From Fimbriimonas ginsengisoli Gsoil 348 (GTDB lineage: Bacteria > Armatimonadota > Fimbriimonadia > Fimbriimonadales > Fimbriimonadaceae), in the NCBI RefSeq assembly GCF_000724625.1, contig NZ_CP007139.1, positions 3,038,001-3,102,000 of the forward strand: a stretch of 64,000 bases of DNA, written 5' to 3'. The notes beneath the pieces are model-generated. The model made no database searches, had not been told where the DNA came from, and saw nothing but the letters and a program-made list of their open reading frames with translations. Below are positions 42,320 through 51,535 of this stretch, piece after piece (position 1 is the stretch's first letter; each line of letters opens with the position of its first letter). The translations under genes were made by a program, and so were the position numbers.

Positions 42320-44185
42320 TTACCGAACTTGGAAGATGGTACCGGCGCCCACCGGGCTCTTGGTGACCGCGAAACCGGCGCTGTTATCTCGGATGTCGAC
42401 GAAGCTGAACGTATCGGCTCCATCGGTCACGAGGTAGTTATCGTTGTAGGCCCAATGGGCACTCAAACCCACCGGATAGGGCTGGAAGTAAGCTCCAGTC
42501 ACCAGATCGGTAACTCTTGCGTCACCGTTCCTATTAAAGTACAGAATGCGGTTTCCGGATGGACTGAAGGTGGCGAACGGGATGGCGAGGCTGGGGAGGT
42601 CGTAACCGACTATTACCCTGGTTGAAGTCCCCGAAAACAGCACTACCTGTAGGGCGGTGTATCCGAGGACGTCTCCGTTGCGAGCCACATCGAGAGCCAA
42701 GAAACGTTCGGGCGGATCGACGTCGCTAACGGCACGAGTTTTGTCCGTCAGGACATCCACCGCTCCGCCCGGCTCGAACGCGAGCAGGCGATCTCGGACC
42801 TGAGTGTTCGCATTGTCCGTCAGTCGGACCGATACCGCGATGCGGTTTGAAGCTCCGTTGCGAGTCGAGCGAGCCGCCTGCAAGCTGCTGACGTGCCAGC
42901 CCGGATCGGCAACGACTGTCAGCAGGGTCGTGACGGTGCCGTTCGACGCATCGATCTTGACAATATCTCCCTGAGTGGGCGGCAAGATACCGTTGATAAG
43001 GCGCTCTCCGAGGAAGGAATGGTCATCTAGCCGGAATCCGCCATCGACGGTAATGCTCTGAGCGGCCAGCGGGCCGGTGGCCAAGGAGTACAGCCGGCTC
43101 GACTGCATCGCGCCCGCATCCTCCGTATAGATGTCGAGACTCGATCCATTTTGTTTGATCCAATCGATCTTAAGCGGGTGGGAGAAATAACCCAGGGTCC
43201 ACGAGTAAGAGAGGTTGCCGATCGCATTGATGGAAGTCGTTGCTGTCCGGGCGTCGTGGTCCAACACCGGAATGAACGGGATGATCCCGTGATCGATCAC
43301 CTTTTGGAACGTGCGCACTAGACCCCAGTTTGCGTCCGGTACTGAGCCGGCGGGCGCCTGGATGGTTGCAACAAATCCTCGGCCGGGAGCCGTGACTGAG
43401 AAACGGCCGTGGGTCACCGTGTAGGATCCGTGAGGTACCGCGACCCAGTCGCCCGGGACGCTCATGGCGGAATTTTCGGTTGGCGTGGCTCGCGTTACGT
43501 TGTCAATGCCACCATCGGGCAAGCTGACGGTGAGGTTGTTGAACCAGAACGTTCCCGCGGCGGTCCAATCCCAATCGCCGTTTGGATTGGCCAGCATCAC
43601 GAGGTTGGAAAGTCCGCCCATGCCTGGGCTCCTGGCCTTCTTGGCATCGCGGTCGAGGAAGGTGGCTAGTGGGAGCCACTGACCGTTATCGAGCTTTCTG
43701 AACAGTCGACCGTTTGGCGGCATGGTCGAAGTAGGGAACGAGAGGGTCAGCTCGGCCCCCTTACTAAGCGTCGTCGGGGTCATCGACCACCCCGAGTTCG
43801 GGACGTATTCCCGTCCGGACTGAGGCGGCGGCGGGGTTGCGAGCGGTGCGACCGCAACTGTTACGTTGCCAGCCACCGAATTCGGTGGCACGACCGCCTG
43901 GAGCGCCCCTGAACCGGCCACGAAGGTTCCGCCCGAGGGACCGATCGTCCAAGAAGTACCCGACGACGTGGTTCCTGCGGTAGCCGTAGTTCCGGCAGTT
44001 GCTGAGGTTCCCGCAGTGGCTGTAGTTCCAGCCGTAGCCGTCGTTCCGGCGGTTGCCGTAGTACCCGCAGTGGCGGTCGTTCCTGCTGTAGCCGTCGTTC
44101 CGCCGGAACCGCCGCCCGAACCTCCGCAAGCCACGAGGGCTCCCAAGGATCCGACAACGACGAGGCATAAGAAAGCGGGTTTCAC
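42320..44185 (-). CDS. ZU5-like lipoprotein with TTATAG repeat linker
   Basis: A 621-residue lipoprotein (lipobox LVAC, then GGSGGGSGG). A linker made of seven TTATAG hexapeptides (about residues 29-70) precedes a ZU5-like beta domain (about 78-175: WTIGPSGGTFVAGSGALQAVVPPNSV...). A long C-terminal part (about 190-620) has propeller-like strands (TFSPSGNRILYFNRNGDARV). A paralogue is encoded at 44979 on the same strand, with an acetyltransferase gene between them on the other strand. The role is unknown; the design suggests a surface-displayed sensor or binding protein. Confidence 0.75.
   Translation of the reverse strand: MKPAFLCLVVVGSLGALVACGGSGGGSGGTTATAGTTATAGTTATAGTTATAGTTATAGTSATAGTTATAGTTSSGTSWTIGPSGGTFVAGSGALQAVVPPNSVAGNVTVAVAPLATPPPPQSGREYVPNSGWSMTPTTLSKGAELTLSFPTSTMPPNGRLFRKLDNGQWLPLATFLDRDAKKARSPGMGGLSNLVMLANPNGDWDWTAAGTFWFNNLTVSLPDGGIDNVTRATPTENSAMSVPGDWVAVPHGSYTVTHGRFSVTAPGRGFVATIQAPAGSVPDANWGLVRTFQKVIDHGIIPFIPVLDHDARTATTSINAIGNLSYSWTLGYFSHPLKIDWIKQNGSSLDIYTEDAGAMQSSRLYSLATGPLAAQSITVDGGFRLDDHSFLGERLINGILPPTQGDIVKIDASNGTVTTLLTVVADPGWHVSSLQAARSTRNGASNRIAVSVRLTDNANTQVRDRLLAFEPGGAVDVLTDKTRAVSDVDPPERFLALDVARNGDVLGYTALQVVLFSGTSTRVIVGYDLPSLAIPFATFSPSGNRILYFNRNGDARVTDLVTGAYFQPYPVGLSAHWAYNDNYLVTDGADTFSFVDIRDNSAGFAVTKSPVGAGTIFQVR
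43976..44101. repeat. 18-bp coding minisatellite (TTATAG x7)
   Basis: Seven in-frame 18-bp units encode (T/S)TATAG hexapeptides right after the lipobox region. Unit number is likely to vary between strains by slippage, changing linker length without breaking the frame. Confidence 0.85.
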
Positions 44186-44207
44186 GGCAATTCAGGGGGC
44201 CGGTCAA

Positions 44208-44213
44208 ATTATA
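44208..44213 (-). promoter_or_regulatory. Consensus -10 box for the ZU5-like lipoprotein gene
   Basis: TATAAT on the minus strand lies 22 nt upstream of the ATG at 44185. No good -35 hexamer is found at the usual distance. Confidence 0.4.
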
Positions 44214-44432
44214 CGGCGGTACCGGTTACTTTACGGGGATTCAACAGTAACCGACAATGCTACGCACACACTGGTGTCATGGGGAGTTAGGCCATGGAAG
44301 ACGACCTTCGAGATCATGACTGTCTAATGACCCAAGCGAAGCAACTTCATCGCCGCGAGAAGTACCACCGGCCAAACATCATGTGAAGTGAGCCCGATGC
44401 AGAATGATCGATATGGCGGTCGGAGGTCTCTA

Positions 44433-44969
44433 ATGCGGCTGAAAACGAAGCGTCTGCTACTGAGACCCTTCGAAACGGTCGATGTGGAGGACAGCCTCGA
44501 ATACAGAAACGATTCGGAGTTTGCCCGTTACCTAGCGCACGTTCCGCAGCCCTTCACAAGATCCGACGCCGAGGAGTTCGTGCGCGTCAACATGGCCGAA
44601 CCCTTCGACCGAAGCGCAACCTTCGCCGTTGTGCTGGATGGCAAGGTCATCGGAAGCATCAACCTCGAAATCGATGAGGCCACCCGAACCGCGATGCTGG
44701 GCTACGGCATCAGTCGCAGCTACTGGAATCTCGGGCTGACCACCGAAGCCGCCGAGGCGGTCTTGGAGTGGGGCTTTGGAACTCTGAACTTGACCCTGAT
44801 CTGGGCATCCACAAGCCTCGGCAACCTTCGCTCGCAACGAGTGCTGCAGAAGCTCGGCATGACTCCCCAGCCTTGGACGAAAGAGCCCAAGTTCGCGGTC
44901 ACCAACGAAGAGTGGCTGACCCTTCACCTTCGAGTCTCCGCTCAACCTAAGTTAAGAGGCGAAGCCTGA
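44433..44969 (+). CDS. GNAT acetyltransferase (RimJ/RimL type)
   Basis: A 178-residue GNAT-fold protein. The start ATG 44433 has GGAGG 8 nt upstream and gives the family opening MRLKTKRLLLRPF; the longer frame to 44388 lacks both. Motif A is around GYGISRSYWNLGLTTEAAEAVL, and motif B around WASTSLGNLRSQRVLQKLGM. Relatives acetylate ribosomal protein N-termini or small molecules and toxins. It is inserted on the opposite strand between two paralogous lipoprotein genes. Confidence 0.9.
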   Translation: MRLKTKRLLLRPFETVDVEDSLEYRNDSEFARYLAHVPQPFTRSDAEEFVRVNMAEPFDRSATFAVVLDGKVIGSINLEIDEATRTAMLGYGISRSYWNLGLTTEAAEAVLEWGFGTLNLTLIWASTSLGNLRSQRVLQKLGMTPQPWTKEPKFAVTNEEWLTLHLRVSAQPKLRGEA

Positions 44970-44978
44970 CCGGAATTG

Positions 44979-46757
44979 TTACCGAACCACGGCCACATGC
45001 GCCGCGCCCGAAGGCGTCCGTGGAATCGTGAAGTTATTGGTGTGCGTCCGCACGTCGATCATCGTAAAGACATTCCCGCCGTCCAGCACGAGGTAGTTGT
45101 CGTTGTGTGCCCAATGGGCGCCGAGACCCACGGGGTACGGCTCGTAACTTGTACTGGTGGCGAGATTGATGACTCTGGCGTCGCCGTTGCGGTTGAAGTA
45201 CAGCACGCTGCTTCCGGAGGGGCTAATCGAAGCGGTGCGAAGCACCTCATCGTCCCGGTCGTAGCTGTAGATCGTTTGAGATCCGCCCGCCTTATACAAC
45301 ACCTGAGCCATGTCGACAAAGGCCAGCACCTCTCCGTTCGGCCCGACGTCGCAAGCCTTGTACGGCCCCATGGCGCCAATGGCGCGCGTCTCGTCCTTTA
45401 GAACGTCGACTCCCGCAACCCCCGGGGTGAACGCGATCAACTGATCCCGAACCTGGGTGTTGGCGTTATTTACGAATCGGATGGCGACCGCGACCCGGGT
45501 CGATGTGCCCGAACGCGAGCATCGAACCGTCTGCAGGCCGCCGAGATACCAACCGGAGTCGGCGTTGATCGGTAACAGATCGATCACGTTGCCCGAGGAA
45601 GCGTCGATGCTGACAACCGATCCACTCGTCGGCTGACTGCCCGATCCCAACTTGTGACCGATGTAGGCGTGGTCGTCCATTCGGAAGCCGCCATCCAAAA
45701 CAACCCCCTGAGCCTCGACCGGACCGATCTGCAGGGTGTAGAGCAGGGTCGACTGTAAGTGGCCGGCATCCTGCGTGTAAACCTCCCAGGTGGTGCTGGT
45801 TTGCCGGACCCAGTCCACCTTAACCGGATGGCTGAAATAGGCGAGCGACCAAGCATAACCGAGGTGGCCCATCTCGTTAATCGAGGTCGTCGCCGTTTGC
45901 GCCACCGGATCCAGCGTCGGAACGAAAGGCTGCGTTCCCTGGTTGACGACCTTTTGGAAGGTCCTCAAGAGCCCCCAATTATCGGCCGGAACGAAGCCGG
46001 CCGGAATCTGGATTGTAGCAATCGCCCCCCGGCCAGGAAGCACGACCGAGTAACGGTTATGGCTTATCGCATAGCTTCCGTGAGGTACCGCGACCCAATC
46101 TGCCGGCGGTGCGGGTGTAATCTCGCTCGGCTTCACGGGAGCGGCGAGGCCGCTGTCGGGAAGATTGAGGGTGAAGCCGCGGTACCAAAACGTGCCTGGC
46201 GCGCTGCAATCCCAGTCGCCGTTTGGATACGAAAAGACGGCGAAGTCGGACACCGTACCGACCGACGGCACGGTGGCGGTTTTCGCCGCGCGGTCGATGA
46301 ACGTCGCAACCGGAGACCACCTGTTGCCCACGTATTGGAAAATGCGCCCGTTGTCCGGTAGCGCGGTGGTCGGAAATCCGAACGTTAGTTGAACGCCCTT
46401 GGAAAATGTGGTCGGCGTAAGGGACCAGCCCGAGTTCGGAACGTAATCCTCTCCCGATTGAGGACCCGGCGCGATCGCGACCGGTGAGACAAAAACCGTT
46501 TTCGTTCCGCTCGCAACCGCGTTCGGCGGCGCCGTCAGCTTTACGGCTCCCGAAGCGGCGGTAAAGGTTCCTCCCGCCGGTCCGATCGTGAAACGATTAC
46601 CCGCCGTAGTCGTACCGCCCGCGGTCGAGGTGGCGGTAGTGCCACCACCGGTTGCGCTGCCGCTCGTCGACCCGCCTCCACCTCCCGAGCCCCCGCCGCA
46701 AGCGATCAGCGATCCTAGAAGAACTACCGCTACCGATAAAGTAAGAATAGACCTCAT
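44979..46757 (-). CDS. ZU5-like lipoprotein (paralogue)
   Basis: A 592-residue paralogue of the lipoprotein at 42320, collinear over most of its length (shared YVPNSGWS, DWVAVPHGSY, YPVGLGAHWAHNDNYLV). The lipobox is SLIAC followed by GGGSGGGGG. The linker here is a degenerate Gly/Ser/Thr/Ala stretch without the regular hexapeptides. A ZU5-like domain follows (FTIGPAGGTFTAASGAVKL). The two genes probably arose by tandem duplication, with the acetyltransferase gene in between. Function unknown. Confidence 0.75.
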   Translation of the reverse strand: MRSILTLSVAVVLLGSLIACGGGSGGGGGSTSGSATGGGTTATSTAGGTTTAGNRFTIGPAGGTFTAASGAVKLTAPPNAVASGTKTVFVSPVAIAPGPQSGEDYVPNSGWSLTPTTFSKGVQLTFGFPTTALPDNGRIFQYVGNRWSPVATFIDRAAKTATVPSVGTVSDFAVFSYPNGDWDCSAPGTFWYRGFTLNLPDSGLAAPVKPSEITPAPPADWVAVPHGSYAISHNRYSVVLPGRGAIATIQIPAGFVPADNWGLLRTFQKVVNQGTQPFVPTLDPVAQTATTSINEMGHLGYAWSLAYFSHPVKVDWVRQTSTTWEVYTQDAGHLQSTLLYTLQIGPVEAQGVVLDGGFRMDDHAYIGHKLGSGSQPTSGSVVSIDASSGNVIDLLPINADSGWYLGGLQTVRCSRSGTSTRVAVAIRFVNNANTQVRDQLIAFTPGVAGVDVLKDETRAIGAMGPYKACDVGPNGEVLAFVDMAQVLYKAGGSQTIYSYDRDDEVLRTASISPSGSSVLYFNRNGDARVINLATSTSYEPYPVGLGAHWAHNDNYLVLDGGNVFTMIDVRTHTNNFTIPRTPSGAAHVAVVR

Positions 46758-46841
46758 CGCTTCAAATCCCCGCCAAACACTCGCAAGAATATCGGCACGT
46801 TTTATTGTCCGCCAAGGTCTTGGAAAAAAGGCGGTCGACCA

Positions 46842-46967
46842 CTAGGAAGCTGGCAACCAGTCACCGATTTGCCCGCGCGTCTCCGGCGCCAACGCCACCG
46901 CTTCCGGCAGTGGCCGAAAGGCGGCAAGCCAGCGTTGTGCCTGGGCCAACTCCTCGAGGCGGGTCAT
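46842..46967 (-). CDS. Possible 41-residue protein
   Basis: A short frame from ATG 46967 to TAG encodes a mildly helical peptide (MTRLEELAQAQRWLAAFRPL...GQIGDWLPAS). Its composition is protein-like and unlike the repeats around. It could be a real small protein or the broken N-terminal end of a longer gene; Fic-type proteins open in a similar way, but that is only a resemblance. No clear ribosome-binding site. Confidence 0.3.
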   Translation of the reverse strand: MTRLEELAQAQRWLAAFRPLPEAVALAPETRGQIGDWLPAS

Positions 46968-47006
46968 GAGTTCATGTTAGTCGGAAACTGGTAAGACGAG
47001 ACACTT

Positions 47007-47963
47007 ATGAAAGTTCTCATCACCGGAGCGGCCGGAATGATCGGAAGGAAGCTGACCGAGCGAATCGCGGCCGATGGGAACGTAGGCGGCGCGGCGATAG
47101 AAGTTCTACTTCTCCACGACGTCGTGCCCCCGTCCCCCGTGCCCGGAAGCCGAGTCGACACCTCCGATCTTGGACAGCCGGGAGCGACCGACCGCCTCTT
47201 GGCGGAGCGGCCCGATCTGATTTTTCATCTGGCCGCCGTCGTCTCGGGCGAAGCGGAGGCCGACTTCGAGAAAGGTTATCGAGTCAACCTCGACGCGACC
47301 CGCGCCCTCTTCGAGTCGATCCGGCTGATGGGAGAGGGTTACTGCCCTCGGGTCGTATTCGCCTCGTCCATCGCCGTTTTCGGCAAGCCATTCCCCGACA
47401 CGATCGACGACGAGTTCCTCTTGGCGCCTCTAACCAGTTACGGAACTCAGAAGGCGATCGGTGAATTACTCCTCTCCGACTATTCCCGTCGAGGGTTCTT
47501 CGACGGCATCGGGATTCGGCTTCCGACGATCTGCGTACGGCCCGGCAAGCCGAACAAAGCCGCTTCCGGCTTCTTTTCCAACATCATCCGCGAGCCGCTG
47601 AACGGGGAAGAGGCGGTACTGCCGGTTCCCGAGGATGTCCGCCACTGGTTTGCCTCCCCTCGCTCGGCCGTCAATTTTCTGCTGCATGCCGCCTCGCTCG
47701 ACGGAAACGCTTTAGGCAGCCGCCGAAACCTCTCCATGCCTGGGCTGTCCGCGACCGTCGGCGAGCAGATCGACGCCCTCCGCCGGATCGCCGGCGACTC
47801 GGTCGTGGCGCGAATCCGTCGAGAGCCGGACGAGACGATCACGCGCATCGTTGGCGGCTGGCCGCAGAATTTCGTCGCCAGGCGGGCGACCGAGCTCGGA
47901 TTCCGATCCGAGTCCTCCTTCGACGAGATCATTCGCGTCCATATCGAAGACGAGCTAACGTAG
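47007..47963 (+). CDS. NAD-dependent epimerase/dehydratase (DenD-like)
   Basis: A 318-residue extended-SDR protein. The NAD-binding motif is GAAGMIGRKL (8-17). The active-site Ser-Tyr-Lys set is in FASSIAVFG and LTSYGTQKAIGE. The overall pattern, including GIRLPTICVRPGKPNKAASGFFSNIIREPL, matches D-erythronate dehydrogenase DenD, which starts catabolism of C4 sugar acids, though partner kinase and isomerase genes are not here. The stop codon is the TAG of a CGTAGCATCGGC palindrome that begins right there. Confidence 0.85.
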   Translation: MKVLITGAAGMIGRKLTERIAADGNVGGAAIEVLLLHDVVPPSPVPGSRVDTSDLGQPGATDRLLAERPDLIFHLAAVVSGEAEADFEKGYRVNLDATRALFESIRLMGEGYCPRVVFASSIAVFGKPFPDTIDDEFLLAPLTSYGTQKAIGELLLSDYSRRGFFDGIGIRLPTICVRPGKPNKAASGFFSNIIREPLNGEEAVLPVPEDVRHWFASPRSAVNFLLHAASLDGNALGSRRNLSMPGLSATVGEQIDALRRIAGDSVVARIRREPDETITRIVGGWPQNFVARRATELGFRSESSFDEIIRVHIEDELT

Positions 47964-47990
47964 CATCGGCTCCCAGCCGATGAACCCCTT
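47960..47990. repeat. Palindromic repeat carrying the DenD-like stop codon
   Basis: CGTAGCATCGGCTCCC and its pairing arm GCCGATG are followed by AACCCC, matching the reverse complement of the module at 14370-14411. The TAG stop of the epimerase gene is within it. Confidence 0.8.
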
Positions 47991-48732
47991 AGCCACGCCC
48001 GATGTAAGGCATCTTCGTGGCCATGACCGTCATGAATTGAACGTTCGCATCGAGCGGCAGGCTCGCCATGTAGACGACCGCCTTGGCGATATGAGCCACG
48101 TCGATCACCGGCTCCGTCGCTAGCTCTCCGTTCGGCTGGAGCATCCCCAGCTTCGTCCGCTCCGTCATTTCGCTTTCCGCGTTGCCGATGTCGATCTGCC
48201 CGCAGGCGATGTCGAACGCTCGCCCTTCGAGCGAGAGTGCCTTCGTGAGCCCGGTAATCGCGTGCTTCGTCGCCGTATAAGGAACGGAGTAAAGCCGCGG
48301 AACGTGAGCCGAGATCGACCCGTTGTTGATGATCCGGCCCCCCATCGGAGACTGAGTCTTCATCAAGCGGAAAGCCTCGCGGGCGCAAAGAAACGACCCG
48401 GTGAGGTTCGTATCCACGACCGCCTGCCATTGCGAAAGCGATAGCTCGTCGATGGGCACCGCCGGCGAGCTCGTACCGGCATTGTTAAACAACAGGTCCA
48501 ACCGCCCGAAACGCTCAAAAACCCTCTCAAACCCCCGGGCAACCTGCCGCTCGTCCGCCACGTCGGCCACCACTACCGTCACCCGCTCCCCAATGACCTC
48601 CGCCACCGGAGCAAGCCGATCTTCCCGCCGCCCCATCAAAGCCACCGCGAACCCCGCCTCCCCCAACGCGATCGCGGAAGCCCTGCCGATCCCACTCCCC
48701 GCCCCCGTAACCACGGCGATTCTCCGATCCAT
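47989..48732 (-). CDS. Short-chain dehydrogenase/reductase
   Basis: A 247-residue classical SDR. The cofactor motif is [10 protein letters not shown] (about 9-18). NNAG precedes the active-site Ser...Tyr-x-x-x-Lys: [24 protein letters not shown]. The start at 48732 has a purine-rich GATGGGGG before it, whereas the longer frame to 48786 runs through palindromes. The preference for NADP or NAD is unclear. It converges with the epimerase gene and both could act on sugar-derived alcohols, but this is only contextual. Confidence 0.88.
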   Translation of the reverse strand: MDRRIAVVTGAGSGIGRASAIALGEAGFAVALMGRREDRLAPVAEVIGERVTVVVADVADERQVARGFERVFERFGRLDLLFNNAGTSSPAVPIDELSLSQWQAVVDTNLTGSFLCAREAFRLMKTQSPMGGRIINNGSISAHVPRLYSVPYTATKHAITGLTKALSLEGRAFDIACGQIDIGNAESEMTERTKLGMLQPNGELATEPVIDVAHIAKAVVYMASLPLDANVQFMTVMATKMPYIGRG

Positions 48733-48734
48733 CC

Positions 48735-48790
48735 CCCATCGTGGCACGGGCGGCTCGCCCGTGGGTCCCATGGGCGGCCCGCCCATGTCC
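48735..48790. repeat. GGGCGG palindrome pair
   Basis: CACGGGCGGCTCGCCCGTG and ATGGGCGGCCCGCCCAT are two adjacent perfect hairpins between the SDR start and the GH51 stop. They are of the same kind as the modules at 7317 and 51281 but with different arm sequences. Confidence 0.7.
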
Positions 48791-48817
48791 CGGAGTACGT
48801 TCGGTACTCCGGATCCC

Positions 48818-51250
48818 CTACCTCGCCCGCAGCCGGATCACCGTTACCGAATGGGCCGGGAACGTGTGGCCGAACGATCGCCCCACGTCGGTGAGAGTAA
48901 TCGCTTGTGGCGCCACTTTGACCGGATTCTGAACCGAGTTCACGTCGTCCAGGTCGCCTGAAAGCATCCAACCGGATGCCTTCGACGCAATCCGGGAAAC
49001 CCCGGTCAGGTCCACTTGGGTCGCCATCGGCTCCGCCGAGAAGTTGACCACTTTCAGAATGATCTCGCCCGTTCGGCTCATTCGGCTCGCCGCTACATAA
49101 AGCGGCTTGGCCGGAGGCCGGTTCGTCTCGTTCACCTCGGTGATAAGCTTCCCGTCGAGGTACCCGCGGATTCGGCCGCCTTGCAGCTCGATCCGGATGT
49201 CGTACCACCGGCCGGTCTCGACGGTGGTCGGCGTCGCTTCGCCGACTTCGTCGACTCCGCCATCCTCGTGGCGCTGAATCGCCGATCGGGTGTTATTCCA
49301 TCCACCGATGTTCCAGTGCCAGTAGTTGCGTCCGTCGAGAACATGGAACGCGACCATGAACCCTTCCGCTCCGCCCAGCTTCCTGGCTTTGACGTGGATC
49401 GTGTAGTCGGTCCAATTCTTGTCCCCCGCGTACGCCTGAACGTCCGGAGCGTTGCTGGTCTGGCGCAGCGCGCCGTCGACCACGCTCCAGCGCCCGCCTC
49501 GCGTTCCCCAGCCATCCATCCCCTGGCTGAAATCCTTTTGGTACAGCGTCGTTCCGTCGTGGGTGACTTCGACGTCTTTGTATTCGGATTGCGTCCGGTA
49601 GGTCCCCACGCCGATCGCCCCGTGTGGAGCTGGAGTCGAGGTTGCCGCTTTGGATGCCAGCGCGATTTCGGCCGGCAGCACCACGTCGCCGGTGTTCTGC
49701 CCGAACATCGTCTGCACGTAATACGCGGGCGAACCGTAGCTGGTGAGCGCGTCGTAGCCGATAAGGTTCGTCGGCCACTGGGCGCCGCCCGGATTCACGT
49801 TCACCAGGAGCGGGGCATAGCATTCCATCACCACCAAGTCGGAGTTTCGCTCCAGACCAGTCAGCCAGGCCGCGTCCCCAAGGGCCGCCTCAAAGGTAGG
49901 CGTCGGCCTGCCCATGACCGTCGCCCATTCGCCCACGAAGATCTTAGGCCCCTTCCGGTCGTATCCGTCGTAGTGCCCCGAGTCGCGAGCCATCTCCACC
50001 GCTGACCGGTAATAGTGGTCGTCCAAGAGGTCCATCTTTCGCGAACGGACCGCAGCCGTCGCGATTAGCTGCAGTCGCGGGTACTTCGCCTTGATGGCGT
50101 CATAGAACTGCGCGAACCTCCCGTCGTAGCTACCCGACCGGTCGAACCCGTCTTCGTTGCCGATCTCGACATACTTCAGCGGAAACGGCTTCGGATGCCC
50201 GTCTTGCGCGCGTCGAGCCCCCCATTTGGTGTGAACGTCGCCCGTCACGTACTCGATTTCGTCCAACGCGTCTTGGACGAACGGAGCCAACTTGGGACCC
50301 GGATCGATGTGCTGACCCTCCAGCGCATACCCGGCGAACACCGCCAATACCGGCTGCGAGTGCAGGTCCTCGGCCCACTGCAAGAATTCCAACAGTCCAA
50401 GCCCGTCCGACGACCGGTACCCCCAAGGCCCCTGGTGCCCCCGGCGCATCGCCGGATCGCCCAACGTCGCCTTCCAATCGAATCTCTCCGCGATAGTGTT
50501 CCCCTCGAGATAATTCCCGCCGGGGAACCGGAGGAATGTAGGCCGCATCGCCGAAAGCTTGTCCATCAGGTCGATCCGATTGCCGTTCCGGTGGTTCTTG
50601 TAGGTTGGAGGGAAAAGCGAAACGTTGCGCAGCCAGATCGTTCCCGGATTGGCGGCGGTGATAAAGAATCGGTTGTCGAGCGACGCGGGTGCCCGCCCGA
50701 CCCGCAGGTCGGTTTCGTACCGACGCCAGTCGGCGCCCGACACCGCGATTTGCCGGCTCGCCTGATCCGCCCCGCCTTTCGTCGGCTCGATGCCGACCTC
50801 CACCGCTCGCATACCGGGCGAAACCTTCGCAATGAACGAAACATGGTAGGTGGTGTTCGGTTTAACTGGAACCCCCCAGTAACCGCCGTTCGCCACTCCC
50901 ACCCGCTGCCCCTTATCCACTCGCTCGATATCGACGCGGAGGCTCGGGTCGAGTCCTGGTTCGAGGGAAATCTTTCCGGCCCCTCCCCCATCGGAGATCA
51001 GAGACCAGTGCCGGGGCGCCCTCGAGTCGTCGCGAAAAGCTCGGTTCTGAAGAAGCTCGCCGTAGAGGCCGCCATCGTAAGAGTGGTTGATCTCCTCCGT
51101 CATTAGCCCGTAGAACGTCGGGCTGATCCTGGGTCCTGGCCGATCGGCCCGCACCGTGATCCGGTTTTCCGCTCCCTGGCCGCTTGCCACCGCACCCACG
51201 AGAAGGATCAAAGCAGGGGTGAGAAGGCCACGGCCAAATAAAGAAGGCAT
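48818..51250 (-). CDS. Secreted GH51 alpha-L-arabinofuranosidase with lectin-like insert
   Basis: An 810-residue exported enzyme (signal peptide [24 protein letters not shown]). An N-terminal CBM4/9-like domain covers about 35-215. The GH51 barrel at about 220-560 has the acid/base Glu366 in [10 protein letters not shown] and the nucleophile Glu441 in FVGEWAT. A LamG/3-keto-disaccharide-hydrolase-like domain at about 580-730 ([15 protein letters not shown]...[12 protein letters not shown]) precedes the C-terminal beta domain. Start chosen at 51250, where TGAGGTAAC gives a ribosome-binding site. It removes arabinose side chains from plant polysaccharides. Confidence 0.88.
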   Translation of the reverse strand: MPSLFGRGLLTPALILLVGAVASGQGAENRITVRADRPGPRISPTFYGLMTEEINHSYDGGLYGELLQNRAFRDDSRAPRHWSLISDGGGAGKISLEPGLDPSLRVDIERVDKGQRVGVANGGYWGVPVKPNTTYHVSFIAKVSPGMRAVEVGIEPTKGGADQASRQIAVSGADWRRYETDLRVGRAPASLDNRFFITAANPGTIWLRNVSLFPPTYKNHRNGNRIDLMDKLSAMRPTFLRFPGGNYLEGNTIAERFDWKATLGDPAMRRGHQGPWGYRSSDGLGLLEFLQWAEDLHSQPVLAVFAGYALEGQHIDPGPKLAPFVQDALDEIEYVTGDVHTKWGARRAQDGHPKPFPLKYVEIGNEDGFDRSGSYDGRFAQFYDAIKAKYPRLQLIATAAVRSRKMDLLDDHYYRSAVEMARDSGHYDGYDRKGPKIFVGEWATVMGRPTPTFEAALGDAAWLTGLERNSDLVVMECYAPLLVNVNPGGAQWPTNLIGYDALTSYGSPAYYVQTMFGQNTGDVVLPAEIALASKAATSTPAPHGAIGVGTYRTQSEYKDVEVTHDGTTLYQKDFSQGMDGWGTRGGRWSVVDGALRQTSNAPDVQAYAGDKNWTDYTIHVKARKLGGAEGFMVAFHVLDGRNYWHWNIGGWNNTRSAIQRHEDGGVDEVGEATPTTVETGRWYDIRIELQGGRIRGYLDGKLITEVNETNRPPAKPLYVAASRMSRTGEIILKVVNFSAEPMATQVDLTGVSRIASKASGWMLSGDLDDVNSVQNPVKVAPQAITLTDVGRSFGHTFPAHSVTVIRLRAR

Positions 51251-51280
51251 ATCTATAGTTACCTCAGAATCCGCCACCGT

Positions 51281-51428
51281 GGCATGGGCTTCCATCCCAT
51301 GTGTATCACGACCATCCTGGTCGTATGACCGGGCCAAGGGCAGGATGCCCTTGGGACCCACTGGCAAGATGCCAGTGGCACGAGCATCGGCTTCCCGCTG
51401 ATGGGCCCTACGACCGTCCTGGTCGCGT
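51281..51428. repeat. String of six short palindromic modules
   Basis: Hairpins follow one another: CATGGGCTTCCATCCCATG, ACGACCATCCTGGTCGT, CCAAGGGCAGGATGCCCTTGG-type, ACTGGCAAGATGCCAGT, a CATCGGC/GCTGATG one and a second ACGACC/GGTCG. The first 49 bp are the reverse complement of 7416-7464 with very few changes. Confidence 0.8.
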
Positions 51429-51500
51429 AAGAATCGAATGTCTCGAGATTTCCCCACGACTTATCCCCATTTGCCTGTGGAAAAAAACTTGAAATAACCC

Positions 51501-51529
51501 TTGGCATCGGATTCAAAAAGGCGTATCTT
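51501..51529 (+). promoter_or_regulatory. Sigma-70 promoter for the structured ncRNA
   Basis: TTGGCA (51501-51506), a spacer of exactly 17 bp, and TATCTT (51524-51529). Initiation would fall near 51536. No good protein start with a ribosome-binding site follows. Confidence 0.65.
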
Positions 51530-51535
51530 AAACAT

